DNA of 64,000 bases from Mycolicibacterium lutetiense (GTDB lineage Bacteria > Actinomycetota > Actinomycetes > Mycobacteriales > Mycobacteriaceae): contig NZ_JAGIOP010000002.1 in the NCBI RefSeq assembly GCF_017876775.1, forward strand, positions 744,001 through 808,000, in the 5' to 3' direction. The notes beneath the pieces are model-generated. The model did no database searches and was not told the DNA's origin. It worked only from the letters and a program-made list of their open reading frames with translations. The position numbers and the translations under genes are program-made. Below are positions 22,462-31,256 of this stretch, piece after piece. The first letter of the stretch is position 1, and every line of letters starts with the position of its first letter.

Positions 22462-23537
22462 TGCGCACCCCCGGGGACGACGACTGCGCTGGGCGGCTTG
22501 GGTTCTCGGGCCCGTCGGTTGAACGAGCGGGCATAGACCGCCGACCGTGCGCTCGGCAGCGGATCGTCCGACGCTGCCAGCCCCGCGGGCAGTACCAGTG
22601 GGTCGAAGTTGATGTCGCGGGCGTTGCCGGGAGCCTCGGTCTGCACGGCGTCGATGGTGATGGTGCCCGCGTCGATGGTCGGGCGGTTCGCCGGCCACGG
22701 CAGCGTGGCGTCGTGGGTGGGATCGGCGGGGTCGGCCAGGGTGAGGATCAGCTTCCAACTGACCGGGCCGCGTTCGATCGTGTCGATGAGGGCGTCGAAC
22801 AGAACGTTCGCGCCGTTGCCATGTGTCTGCTCGGCGGGCTGGTCCGATGCCAGCGGCACGGCCGCCCAACGGATCGCCGTCGTCTCACCCTGGCCATTGG
22901 TGGCGCGAAAAGCGTTGAGACTGCGGTAGGTACTGTCGGCGAATCCTGCGCTCGGCGGAGCCGCCTTGATGATCTTCATCGCCGCCGCAGTTTCCGGATG
23001 GCCGGCCAGGAACGCCGCCATCACCTCCGGGTCCGGCTTGCCCGTCTGCACCTGGGGCCGCGAAGCCAGCATGCGCTCGAAGAATCCCTGCGGCGTGCTG
23101 TCCGTGAACACCGGGAGATTGACCATCGCGGTGCGCCACTGCTCGCCATCGGGCAGCCGGAACATCAGGCCGAGCCCTCTGACCGTGTCGAGTTTGTCCG
23201 GTTGATCGGGCAGCCCGCCGGACAGCGAAAACCGTCCGACGACGGGCACCGTGCCGGGTTTGAACACCGCCGCTTTGCACACCTGGACGCCGGCACCCGT
23301 GCTGGTGAACGTTCCGGTGGCGGCCAGACCCTTGGCGTGGTTGCGCCGGAATCCCTCGTGACGGCCGGAGACCTGCTCAAACCGGTCGGCGAAATCGGCC
23401 GGAGTCAGCGCGTCGGGCCGCAGCCACCCCGTCGCCTGGGCCAATCCTCCGACGCCGGCAGCCAACACTCCGCCGACCGCGGCCAAACCGAGCAGCGTTC
23501 TCCTTCGGTTGAGCTCCGGAGCGTCATCGGATTCCAT
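22458..23537 (-). CDS. Catalase-related haem peroxidase, SrpA-like, with Tat-like signal
   Basis: A 359-aa small-subunit catalase-family protein. The N-terminus (ELNRRRTLLGLAAVGGVLAA) looks like a twin-arginine signal peptide, so export as a folded haem protein is likely. Family features are GRFSLSGGLPDQPDKLDTVR, GLGLMFRLPDGEQWRTAMVN, LNAFRATNGQGETTAIRW and the C-terminal RSAVYARSFNRR with the probable haem-ligating Tyr. Members of this group tend to act as peroxidases rather than as true catalases. It is co-translated with a cytochrome b561, which could feed it electrons. Confidence 0.88.
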   Translation of the reverse strand: MESDDAPELNRRRTLLGLAAVGGVLAAGVGGLAQATGWLRPDALTPADFADRFEQVSGRHEGFRRNHAKGLAATGTFTSTGAGVQVCKAAVFKPGTVPVVGRFSLSGGLPDQPDKLDTVRGLGLMFRLPDGEQWRTAMVNLPVFTDSTPQGFFERMLASRPQVQTGKPDPEVMAAFLAGHPETAAAMKIIKAAPPSAGFADSTYRSLNAFRATNGQGETTAIRWAAVPLASDQPAEQTHGNGANVLFDALIDTIERGPVSWKLILTLADPADPTHDATLPWPANRPTIDAGTITIDAVQTEAPGNARDINFDPLVLPAGLAASDDPLPSARSAVYARSFNRRAREPKPPSAVVVPGGAQ

Positions 23538-23691
23538 CGTCGTCGCACCCCTCTTCTCGGCCGGACGCCTTCCAGTGTGAAACGGTATGCCGTCGCGGAC
23601 CGTTCATTCGGCCGAGTGGGATGCCGTGTCTGTGTCTACGGGGGCTGGAGTTGATGCGCTCACTCGTGTTGAATCTTCGGAACAACGTCTC

Positions 23692-23997
23692 ATGATTGAA
23701 GGGTGGATAATCTTGCCCGACTCAGAATTATTCAATCCGAGCGGAAGACCGACAGCGAAATTCCAGGTCGGTTGCGCCGTTGGGAAACCCTGGACGATGG
23801 CGGTCGAATGGCTGGGGAGTTATTTTGAGGACTTGGACCCTGATGAAATCCTGACAGTCGAGTATGTCATTTCTCAAGAAACTCCAGAGACGCCTTGCAT
23901 CGACATAATCTCTGCAGATTTCGTGGAGGTCGGACTGAATTCTGCATGGGACGCCTTCAGGGTTCTGGATTCGAAGGGCAACGAGCTTGCACTCTGA
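23692..23997 (+). CDS. Small acidic protein, first copy of a tandem paralogue pair
   Basis: About 101 aa from ATG 23692; the frame is open upstream to 23587, but alignment with the next gene supports the shorter form. I do not recognise the family. It shares long stretches with its neighbour: NPSGRPTAKF, PDEILTVEYVI, DFVEV and the C-terminal RVLDSKGNEL. The DNA is visibly richer in A and T than the flanking core genes, which suggests horizontal transfer. No membrane helix or signal peptide. Size, acidity, tandem duplication and island setting resemble immunity proteins of polymorphic toxins; this is inference only. Confidence 0.7.
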   Translation: MIEGWIILPDSELFNPSGRPTAKFQVGCAVGKPWTMAVEWLGSYFEDLDPDEILTVEYVISQETPETPCIDIISADFVEVGLNSAWDAFRVLDSKGNELAL

Positions 23998-24031
23998 GGT
24001 CAGGCGCATAGTTCATCGTGGAGTGCGACTT

Positions 24032-24334
24032 GTGAAGAGTGAGACTAAATTGTCCGATTCAGGTGCATTCAATCCGGACCGAAGACCTACAGCAAAGATA
24101 CACATACGCTGCGCCGCAGAGAGGCCGTGGACGATGGTACTCGAACCACTGGGAGTCCATTTCGAATATGTAGGCCCCGATGAGATATTGACCGTCGAGT
24201 ATGTCATTTTTGAAGAAAAGCCAGAGATTCCCCGGATAATCGCTATTGAAGCAGATATTGTCGAGGTCCGAATAAGTTCTCCGTTGGATCATTTCAGAAT
24301 TCTGGATTCGAAAGGCAACGAGCTCCCAATTTGA
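24032..24334 (+). CDS. Small acidic protein, second copy of the tandem pair
   Basis: About 100 aa. The GTG at 24032 has GGAG 8 nt upstream and gives an N-terminus that aligns with the first copy; earlier in-frame starts (TTG 23987, GTG 24023) are possible. Shared blocks with the first copy are NPDRRPTAKI, GPDEILTVEYVI, ADIVEV and FRILDSKGNELPI, and the DNA itself is closely similar over the two C-terminal blocks, so the duplication is fairly recent. Low GC like its twin. Function unknown. Confidence 0.7.
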   Translation: MKSETKLSDSGAFNPDRRPTAKIHIRCAAERPWTMVLEPLGVHFEYVGPDEILTVEYVIFEEKPEIPRIIAIEADIVEVRISSPLDHFRILDSKGNELPI

Positions 24335-24383
24335 GGTGCGCCGTCATCACCGTGGCTGGAAAACTCGACGAACCGCCCCGGGG

Positions 24384-25544
24384 TCAACCGATGTGCCTGG
24401 AGGACACCAGCTTCGCGGTCAGCACGCCGAAGCCGGTCAGCAGGAGCGCCGCTCCGACCCCTGCCGGTATCGCGACGCCTGGTGGGTTGCTCGTCGCCAA
24501 GAGCGTTAGCCACGCCGCGATCACCAGCACCGTCGCCGGCAGACCCCATCGGCGCTGAACGAGTCGCTGGACGCCGGGCGGAAGCCGTTTCGTTTGTTCC
24601 TCGTACAGCCAAGCGACCCCCGCCGCTGCGGCGACCACCGAAGCCGAACCAAGAATGCCGGCCACCACGGGTGTCGCCAAGGCATCCAGTAGGGCCAGCA
24701 GGAATATGCACCAGAAGAAAAAGGTGACCACAGCGATCACCGAAGTTCTGCGTACGATGTCGCGGGCCAGCCCGGTCGCGTCGATCAGGCCTCCATCTAT
24801 CGCCGCTGCGGCGAGCGCCGAGTCGACAGCGCGGACGAATCGGAATCGGCATCGGGCAACCAGGGCGGCGATCTCATGGAGGTGCGATCCGCCGGGATCC
24901 AGCCGTAGCGCTTCCATCATGTAGGCATCCGCGCGCCGTAGGCGGCCGCGCCGCCGGACGTAGATATACAGCCACACGATCGCCCAGATCACCAGGAGCA
25001 GGCCCCTGCTGAACAGAGTCCCCAGCGCTATCCAGAAGACGTCTTTCTTGCTGATCGCGGCCATGTCGAAATATTTGACCGGGGCCATCTCGACCATCGC
25101 TTGTGACAATGGGCCCAGGGGCGAGGCGGGGGCAATGCTGCGGATCGACCGCGCCGTGGACTCCGCATTCTTCCGCCGTCCGGCATCGATATAGGCGAGC
25201 GTCAGTGTGTGAAGGTAGTAGGCATCGGTGTGGTCAAGTTGCGTTGCCGCACGAGCAGATTCAACCGCCTCGTTGGGCTTTCCGGCACCGTCGAGGATCG
25301 CACGCGCCCGAGTGTTGTGCACCCAGGCCTGCCGCGGGTCGACAGCTAGAGAGCGTTCGGACCACCGCCGGCCTTCCTGCACATCTCCGCACTCGACGAG
25401 TGCGACGGCGAGTAGACCCAGCAGTTCGGCGTTGTTCGGGTCGCTTTGCAAACCGTCGCGTGCTGCCTGTGCCGCGTCCTCGTGGCGATCGAGATCGAGG
25501 AGTACCCGCACTCTCTCCGCGGCACGGTCGGCCATCGACGTCAT
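24384..25544 (-). CDS. TPR-repeat membrane protein
   Basis: A 386-aa protein. The ATG 25544 overlaps the stop of the AAA gene (ATGA) and has a GAAAGAAG site; MADRAAERV at 25535 is an alternative. Residues 1-130 are tetratricopeptide repeats (DLDRHEDAAQAARDGLQSDP; SLAVDPRQAWVHNTRARAIL; AATQLDHTDAYYLHTLTLAY). Hydrophobic helices follow: about 170-192 (IALGTLFSRGLLLVIWAIVW), then four near 270-300, 300-325, 340-360 and 365-380. It is co-translated with the AAA ATPase, so a membrane complex is likely. Family function unknown. Confidence 0.82.
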   Translation of the reverse strand: MTSMADRAAERVRVLLDLDRHEDAAQAARDGLQSDPNNAELLGLLAVALVECGDVQEGRRWSERSLAVDPRQAWVHNTRARAILDGAGKPNEAVESARAATQLDHTDAYYLHTLTLAYIDAGRRKNAESTARSIRSIAPASPLGPLSQAMVEMAPVKYFDMAAISKKDVFWIALGTLFSRGLLLVIWAIVWLYIYVRRRGRLRRADAYMMEALRLDPGGSHLHEIAALVARCRFRFVRAVDSALAAAAIDGGLIDATGLARDIVRRTSVIAVVTFFFWCIFLLALLDALATPVVAGILGSASVVAAAAGVAWLYEEQTKRLPPGVQRLVQRRWGLPATVLVIAAWLTLLATSNPPGVAIPAGVGAALLLTGFGVLTAKLVSSRHIG

Positions 25545-26764
25545 CGCCGCTTCTTTCTCCGCACCAGGTAGCGCTCGAGTTCGGCGTATTCTTCCCGGTT
25601 TTCGGCGAACGCGACATAGTTCTGCGCCAGGCTGAACCACGACGTAGTGCTGGCCTGGGTGTCCTTGAGTGCCGCGTCGAGGTGACGTTGGTTGACCGGC
25701 TGGGTGGAGCCGCGTCGCACCGAATCGTGCAGGGCGAACTCGACTGCACCGCGACACAGCCCGGCCAGATCCGCGCCCGAGTACCCGTCGGTGCGGTCTG
25801 CCACGGTAGCCAGGTTCAACCGATCCGTAGGGCTGGTCCGCAGATGGTGCGCCAGGATCGCCTCTCTGGCGGGCCGATCGGGCGGCAGCACCAAGACCTT
25901 GCGGTCGAAGCGGCCGGGACGCAACAGCGCGGGGTCAACATCCCACACCTGGTTGGTGGCCCCGAGTACGAGTAACCCCTCGTTGTCGCTCGTCGCCCCG
26001 TCCAGTTCGAGCAACAACTGATTGACGATGCTGCGGACGAAACTCGATGTCTGTGCGCGCTTATGGCCCAATGCGTCTAGCTCGTCGATGAACAACACCG
26101 TCGGACGCATCTGCCGGGCTTCTTCGAAAACACCCTTGATGTTGCGCTCGCTGTTGCCCAGCCACTTGTCGAGGATGTCGGCGATACCGACGTGGATAAA
26201 GAACAGCCCGAGCTCGCCCGCCAGCGACTTCGCCAAGAACGTCTTGCCGCAACCGGGCGGCCCCCACAAGAGCAGGCTCGACCGCAGCGCATGCCCGAAC
26301 GACTTGCGGAGTTCCTCATTGCGCATGGGTTCGAGGAAGCTCATCCGCAGCCGCTGCTTGACGTCGTCCATACCAGCCACATCATCGAGCGTGAACTCCG
26401 GACGGACGATCTCCATCAAGTCGCTGACCGGGATGGCGTCGTCATCTCCGTCTGCCGTGGCCCATGCTTGGTTCTGCGGCACCTTCGTCGGCGGTGGCTG
26501 TGGCGCGGAAGTCACCTGCTCAGTCGCGGTCGGTTGCGGTGTCGGCGTGGGCATGCCGAATCCGGCCAGCGCGGCGTTCTTGCGCGCCAAGGCGTCGGCG
26601 TCGTCTTGGGACTGTTGCAGCAGCAGTTCGCAGTGGCCTAGAGCGGCGACGTGCTGACCGTCATCGAGAAGCAGATCTGCCAGGTGCAGGCGTAGCGCCC
26701 GATTCGCCGGGTCTGCGCGGACTGCAACATCGATCGCAGCCAGAAGCTGAGGGTCTACAGCCAT
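25541..26764 (-). CDS. AAA ATPase with N-terminal TPR-like region
   Basis: A 407-aa single-ring AAA protein. ATG 26764 (MAVDPQLLAAIDVAV) has an upstream GGAGG. Residues 1-70 are TPR-like helices, 70-110 a Pro/Thr/Gln-rich linker, and 115-400 the AAA module: Walker A GPPGCGKT (168-175), a pore-loop-like DKWLGNSE, Walker B TVLFIDELDAL, sensor GATNQ and an arginine-finger region ALLRPGRFDR, then the C-terminal lid with GYSGADLAGLCRGAVEFAL. It resembles Cdc48/FtsH-type unfoldases without protease or N domains. Coupled to the TPR membrane protein; probably it remodels or delivers a protein at the membrane. Confidence 0.88.
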   Translation of the reverse strand: MAVDPQLLAAIDVAVRADPANRALRLHLADLLLDDGQHVAALGHCELLLQQSQDDADALARKNAALAGFGMPTPTPQPTATEQVTSAPQPPPTKVPQNQAWATADGDDDAIPVSDLMEIVRPEFTLDDVAGMDDVKQRLRMSFLEPMRNEELRKSFGHALRSSLLLWGPPGCGKTFLAKSLAGELGLFFIHVGIADILDKWLGNSERNIKGVFEEARQMRPTVLFIDELDALGHKRAQTSSFVRSIVNQLLLELDGATSDNEGLLVLGATNQVWDVDPALLRPGRFDRKVLVLPPDRPAREAILAHHLRTSPTDRLNLATVADRTDGYSGADLAGLCRGAVEFALHDSVRRGSTQPVNQRHLDAALKDTQASTTSWFSLAQNYVAFAENREEYAELERYLVRRKKRR

Positions 26765-26977
26765 TCCGTGCCATCCTCCCACCCACAACCGGTCAACCAA
26801 CGAGACCGAGCAGCGATAGCGTAATCACCGGCCTCTGTGAGGGCTTCTACTCCACACAAATTGCATGCATTGCTGGACGCAACGTTGTACCGTGCGCGTT
26901 GGTCTCAACGCCCCAATGGATGGGGCAGCGGAACTCAGCCGGTTCCGTGCACAACCGAATAATCGAGCAGAGGACCA

Positions 26978-27484
26978 ATGACCCGCAACGAGGAAACCTC
27001 GTCCGACACGCACTACCCATCCGAGCCACTCGGTGCAACCGATCCGCGCGACCTCACGCTGCCGCTGTACGAAGCCACATTCGGCCAGGCAGTGTCGCGC
27101 TTCTTCCGCAGCTACGCCCGCTTCTCCGGTCGCGCGTCGCGCAGCGAGTACTGGTGGGTCCAGCTGGCAGTCGCAGTAGCCGCCATCTTCTGCGTGGCCA
27201 TCGTCGCCGTAGCCGGAGACCCCAGCGCGCTCGGGCGCTTGTCCCTGGTTCCCGTGGCGGTATTCGTACTGGTGTGCGCGGTTCCAAGCTGGGCACTGTT
27301 GGTCCGCCGACTCCATGACGCCGACTTGTCAGGATGGATGTCCCTGCTATTCCTGTTGCCCTACATCGGTTCCGTGTTCCCGATCATCTTCGGCGTCCTG
27401 CCCGCCAAGCCGCTTGGTGAACGTTTCGACCGCCGTGATGACTACGACGATGATGATGACTACGACGATGATTCGGCTCCCTGA
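26978..27484 (+). CDS. DUF805 membrane protein
   Basis: A 168-aa protein, with ATG 26978 preceded by AGAGG. After a hydrophilic N-terminus comes the DUF805 domain: RFFRSYARFSGRASRSEYWW, three or four helices, and VRRLHDADLSGWMSLLFLLP. It ends in a very acidic tail of alternating Asp and Tyr (DDYDDDDDYDDD). DUF805 proteins are small inner-membrane proteins of unknown function. Divergent from the AAA/TPR pair; actinobacterial proteins of this kind are sometimes found near secretion loci, but no ESX gene is in this window. Confidence 0.87.
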   Translation: MTRNEETSSDTHYPSEPLGATDPRDLTLPLYEATFGQAVSRFFRSYARFSGRASRSEYWWVQLAVAVAAIFCVAIVAVAGDPSALGRLSLVPVAVFVLVCAVPSWALLVRRLHDADLSGWMSLLFLLPYIGSVFPIIFGVLPAKPLGERFDRRDDYDDDDDYDDDSAP

Positions 27485-27603
27485 TGGGATGCGATCGGTG
27501 GACCTTCCGAGTGGCCGCCGACATCGATCTCTCTTAGCCGCTGGCACCACAAGTGCCGAAGTGGTCTCTGCCCCGTCGCGGTGACCGGGGGCTCCGGCTC
27601 CGA

Positions 27604-28521
27604 CTACCCGCGTGGTAGCTCCGCGACCTGGTCGAGGGCGTCCGCGAATGGCCCGCCCACCAGAAGCGCAATGGATTGGTTGTCCGCGTCAATACGAGTG
27701 ATCGGCTGCACCGAGCCGCCATACCAAAAGTAGGTGTTGTAGCTGACGACCCCGCCAAGTGGATTGTCAGCCGCACTGACGGTGGCCGATGCGATGAACG
27801 GTGCCGCTTCGAGCGTGGACGTTCCCACTCGGTGCAGGAACAACAAGCCGCGGTGCGGCACGCTGAACAGCACGCCCAACGGCGCGACATCATCGAGAAC
27901 CGTCTCGATCAGCCGCGGCATGTTCAGGGCCTTGGATGCGATGAACAACGAGTCCCCCGACAACGCAAACACATCATGGTCCAGTGCTTGAGCATCGGCA
28001 GGCTCAGCGTCGGTGTTGCGCTGACCGATCTGAAAAACCAAATCGATGTCGCGGCCGGCGACGTCACTGTCGCTGACCGTCTGCACGGTGGTGGGCAGGT
28101 CGCGCCGTAACTCGGCCACGAGTCCGTCGAAAGCCGGTCTGGCATATTCCAATGACAGATCACCACTTGTGTCCGGCGTGATCAGCCGGGTCCGCATCTG
28201 AGCGAGGAATTCGGCGTCGGGCAACTCCGACATCGGTGGGGCGTCCAGCCCAGCCAAGAATTGGTCGACCTCGATACGCACTGCCTCAGGCAACTCATCG
28301 ATCGGCACCTCACGGCAGCGCGTGTGCATGTTGCTCAGCCACAGTACGGTGCCCGTGTCGGTGGCCAAACGATCGTCGCCTGGTGTATCACCGGGCGCAG
28401 GGTGCACCGTCATTCCACGACGCTGCAGGTCGTTGATCACGAGCTCGCGTACGTAACGGTGACGGGCATCCTCCGTCGCCAAGACCGCTTTCTTGCCTCG
28501 AGGCTTCCAAGGAAAGCGCAC
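27604..28521 (-). CDS. Uncharacterised protein, possibly DUF1444-like
   Basis: About 305 aa. The GTG at 28521 has AAAGG close upstream and gives MRFPWKPRGKKAVLATEDAR; a TTG start at 28575 would add 18 residues. The layout, with an early RYVRELVINDLQRRG block, a middle NMHTRCREVP/FLAQMRTRLITPD segment and a repeated domain with DVFALSGDSLFIASKALNMPRLIE and VLFSVPHRGLLFLHRV, recalls DUF1444/YtpQ-type proteins. This is a weak resemblance. No membrane helix. Convergent with the DUF805 gene. Confidence 0.7.
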   Translation of the reverse strand: MRFPWKPRGKKAVLATEDARHRYVRELVINDLQRRGMTVHPAPGDTPGDDRLATDTGTVLWLSNMHTRCREVPIDELPEAVRIEVDQFLAGLDAPPMSELPDAEFLAQMRTRLITPDTSGDLSLEYARPAFDGLVAELRRDLPTTVQTVSDSDVAGRDIDLVFQIGQRNTDAEPADAQALDHDVFALSGDSLFIASKALNMPRLIETVLDDVAPLGVLFSVPHRGLLFLHRVGTSTLEAAPFIASATVSAADNPLGGVVSYNTYFWYGGSVQPITRIDADNQSIALLVGGPFADALDQVAELPRG

Positions 28522-28675
28522 AGTTGCCTTTCTCTCGGCAAGGCCGACGGGAATCGAATGCAAAGTATGGGTCAAAACCTGAGCGACCGTACGTGGAATC
28601 GCACCAACTCAGGTCCCACCTAGGCGAGGCCGGTGCCGATCCTTCGACACACCGCCCCCTGGGAGAGAGCCAGCG

Positions 28676-28888
28676 CTACTGGGGATCTCCCAGCAACAGA
28701 CCGAAATTCGCGATGCGCTGCGCGCGATGATCGACGAACTCGATCCCCATGATCACCTTTTCCGCACCGTCGATCAGGACGTGGTCGCCTACGCTGATTG
28801 TCTGGTCTCCCAGCTGGGCCGGTTCGATCTCGGCAAAGTGGCCACGTCCAGTGATGGTGATCCACCTCAACACCGTCAGCTCCATCAT
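28676..28888 (-). CDS. Small uncharacterised protein
   Basis: A 70-aa ORF beginning MMELTVLRWITITGRGHFAE (a second ATG at 28885 would shorten it by one). It has the look of a small beta-barrel: GDQTISVGDHVLIDGAEKVI and GIEFVDHRAQRI. The regular pattern of Gly and short strands, together with VLIDG, suggests a nucleic-acid- or sugar-binding type fold, but I cannot name it. The upstream SD is weak (GGA). Stands alone downstream of a 480-bp gap. Confidence 0.55.
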   Translation of the reverse strand: MMELTVLRWITITGRGHFAEIEPAQLGDQTISVGDHVLIDGAEKVIMGIEFVDHRAQRIANFGLLLGDPQ

Positions 28889-29368
28889 CTTGTCCAAGTT
28901 AACGGGCGGATCGATCGCTCCAAAACTGAATTTCCGAAGCCGACATTTTCGTGGGCTGAAAACTCTCACAGGACATTCGGCTTGCGAAGCGAACTTCGGC
29001 GCGAAGCGCAACTACGGGACGCGCCGCCCAACATCGGCCTTGCTTAGTACATCGGCACGCCGAGCAAAGATCGATGGGCGGGTCCTGTCGCCTGGACGGC
29101 AAGTCACCGGAATTCGGTGATCTTTCCGGTCACGAACTGTTTGACGAGTTATCCACCGTCGCAAACTGATTCGACATAGAATAGGTGGGCGTGGTCCTGC
29201 GATCCAGCCGCTCAGGCCTCCGTGAAGTCGAGCAAGTTCCACCACGGCAAACGACTAACTCCGACCTGGGGGCGTCCGCTTATCGAAGTGACACGCCTGC
29301 GCCAGGAGTGATAGCACCGTCAGTGATTCCGTACCTCGGCGCCGAGTGCGCACAGTACGCTTCCACGA
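28889..29368. other. 480-bp gap without a supported gene
   Basis: No ORF here has a plausible product or ribosome-binding site on either strand. At 29104-29120 there is an inverted repeat with arms TCACCG and CGGTGA around GAATT. It could be an operator for the lipoprotein gene 250 bp downstream. No tRNA-like structure was seen. The AT-content is higher at the left end (28900-28980). Confidence 0.4.
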
Positions 29369-29992
29369 ATGCAGAGGCTCCTGGCCGTTTCCGCCGTGCT
29401 CGGCGCGCTTCTCACGGGTTGCGGCGACGCAGGCGAAGAGGCGTCCGCGACGACGTCACCGACACCCACGAATGCGCCGCCGGTCGACACGTCGCTTCTC
29501 ATCCCCACCATCAGTATCAGCTCTGAAGGGTGGGGTGCGACGCCGCCGGACAAGGCAGCAATGGGAAAGATGTTCGCCTGGATGACGGTCGGAGGTGGCC
29601 GCGATATGAAGCAAGCTCTCGCTGATATGGGCAGAGCGATAAAGGGGTTGCCCCAGGCCCTTCGCGACCAGGACAGCGCGACCGTGATAGCGATGTGCAA
29701 TAGCGTCAGCGAACCGTTGACCGACCGATTGCCTGCCAGTGCGCAGACCCCGGATGCGGACTTGACCTCCGCTCTGAACGCACTCGTTCAGGACGGGGCG
29801 GCGCTGCAGAAGACGTGTGACACCTTGGAGGGTCTGACTGCGAAGGCACAAGAAGACGCCCTCAAGGCGCCGCTGCTTCAGATCGTCGATGATGGCCGGT
29901 TGGCACAGATGATCTTGGAACGTGACTTCGGGATCTTCCGCGAGTTCGAATCGGAGTTCGAGCGAGCTCGCGTGGCCGAAGGCGGCGGTTGA
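29369..29992 (+). CDS. Lipoprotein of unknown function
   Basis: A 207-aa lipoprotein: MQRLLAVSAVLGALLTGCGD gives a signal peptide with lipobox LLTGC (Cys18), then a Thr/Pro-rich linker and a helical body (ALADMGRAIKGLPQAL; LNALVQDGAALQKTCDTLEG; LLQIVDDGRLAQMILERDFG) with two cysteines (in IAMCNSV and KTCDTLE) that could form a disulphide. The protein belongs to no family I recognise. The downstream 118-aa gene follows after 49 bp and may be co-transcribed. Confidence 0.7.
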   Translation: MQRLLAVSAVLGALLTGCGDAGEEASATTSPTPTNAPPVDTSLLIPTISISSEGWGATPPDKAAMGKMFAWMTVGGGRDMKQALADMGRAIKGLPQALRDQDSATVIAMCNSVSEPLTDRLPASAQTPDADLTSALNALVQDGAALQKTCDTLEGLTAKAQEDALKAPLLQIVDDGRLAQMILERDFGIFREFESEFERARVAEGGG

Positions 29993-30041
29993 GGATTCGG
30001 CCGGTGCCATGCCCGTCGAACAAACAACCAGGAACAGCAAG

Positions 30042-30398
30042 ATGACTGACCAAACCGACATCTGGATCCCGTACGGGTCTGGATCAACGATCGGCCAACG
30101 AGGTTCCGACGACGGCGTGATCGTCCTCGACGAGCAGTACGCCCAAAATGCCCGGATCACCCTCGAACGCGACTGCGAGGGCTATGGGAAGCCGCCGATC
30201 CCGTACTCCATCACCTGCGGGGCCTACGGATGGATGATGCACACCTGTTTCCTCAATAGCGAGGCCCAGGCGCGCCGGCAATTCGACGATATGAAGACCG
30301 CCCTTGCGGCGATCGTGGACCGGTTACCCGATAGCGAACAGGAGATCCCTGACGAGATCCTGGACGCCGTCCACGATTTCGTCGATCGGTACCCATAA
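30042..30398 (+). CDS. Uncharacterised 118-aa protein
   Basis: ATG 30042 has AGGAA 7 nt upstream; the frame is open further 5', but the codons there overlap the lipoprotein gene. The protein starts MTDQTDIWIPYGSGSTIGQR and contains RITLERDCEGYGKPPIPYSI, a CGAYGWMMHTCFL block and a helical acidic C-terminus (QARRQFDDMKTALAAIVDRL). It is compact and acidic, with no signal or membrane helix, like several other small proteins of this island. Possibly an immunity-type protein; function not established. Confidence 0.68.
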   Translation: MTDQTDIWIPYGSGSTIGQRGSDDGVIVLDEQYAQNARITLERDCEGYGKPPIPYSITCGAYGWMMHTCFLNSEAQARRQFDDMKTALAAIVDRLPDSEQEIPDEILDAVHDFVDRYP

Positions 30399-30458
30399 GA
30401 TCCACCGGGTCAGTGCTACTCGTAGCCGAAGCTCATTGGCGCCGATCGGGTCAGGATC

Positions 30459-31189
30459 TCAGTCCCACCAGAAGCTCCAGAAATTCCACTCGGCCAGCCC
30501 GTCGCGGAGCACCTCTGGCGGTAGGCCCTGGTCGATATTGTCGGGGCAGAACACGTAGTGCTCGCGGAGCAGAGCGTCGAGTTGCTCCGCTGACACCGGG
30601 CGACGGCTCACCTGCACCGCCATCGTGTCGAACCCGATACTGATCAGCACCGCGCCGAACCGGTCCTCCCATGAGCGCAACACGGCGCTGAAGTCTGCGC
30701 CGGACAAACCGTAATTCGTCCCACCCCACCAACCCAACGCCGCCGGAACATCGGCGGGCCGGGTGACAGAGACCAGTAGCAGCCTGCCATCTATGCCAAT
30801 TCCGAGCGCCCCTGCGTCCAGGTCCGTTCCGGGCTGTGGGGACGCCAATTCCGTGACGGCCGGCACTGTCAGATCCTCGTCGTCGTTACACGTCAAAACA
30901 GCTAGCGCGTCGGGGATTTCGTCCCCCGGGCCGTCCATCTCACCGAAGGCCCACGGCTGGTCGAGCCGGCCTTTGGGGAAGCCCTCTGCATGCAGCGGCC
31001 ACAGCCCGGTGTGCGGGAAAACTTCGGCGAGCGCACGGATCAACTCCTCGAGTTGATCGGCGGGCAGGACGTCGGCGCTGATCCACGCGACAGCCGCACC
31101 TGCACCCTCCTCGGTCACTACGATCCGGCCAGGCGGCAGGGTGATTCCCGCTAACGCGCCTACGTCGGCTGCGGGCAGTTGCCCCGGGG
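30459..31189 (-). pseudogene. DUF4253 protein, C-terminal part, cut by IS insertion
   Basis: The 3' portion of a gene that is split by the IS3-type element. From PGQLPAADVGALAGITLPPG it continues in one open frame to the stop at 30459. The end shows the DUF4253 signature: LGWWGGTNYG, VLRSWEDRFGAVLISIGFD, EHYVFCPDNIDQG and the terminal WNFWSFWWD. Joining base 31189 directly to 32499 (removing the element and one copy of the GGG repeat) keeps this frame open upstream into the fragment at 32499-32710, so the insertion is directly readable. No start codon remains in front of this piece. Confidence 0.82.
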
Positions 31190-31213
31190 TGAGGTTCCCC
31201 AGAAGTAGTGGAC
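31190..31213 (+). repeat. Left terminal inverted repeat of the IS
   Basis: Begins TGAGGTTCCCCAG and ends AGTGGAC. It pairs with the repeat at 32472-32495, with four internal mismatches around the middle and at the third base. Confidence 0.85.
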
Positions 31214-31256
31214 ATCTGAGATAGCGGGACGGTGGTCCCCTTGGAAGGATGTTCGT

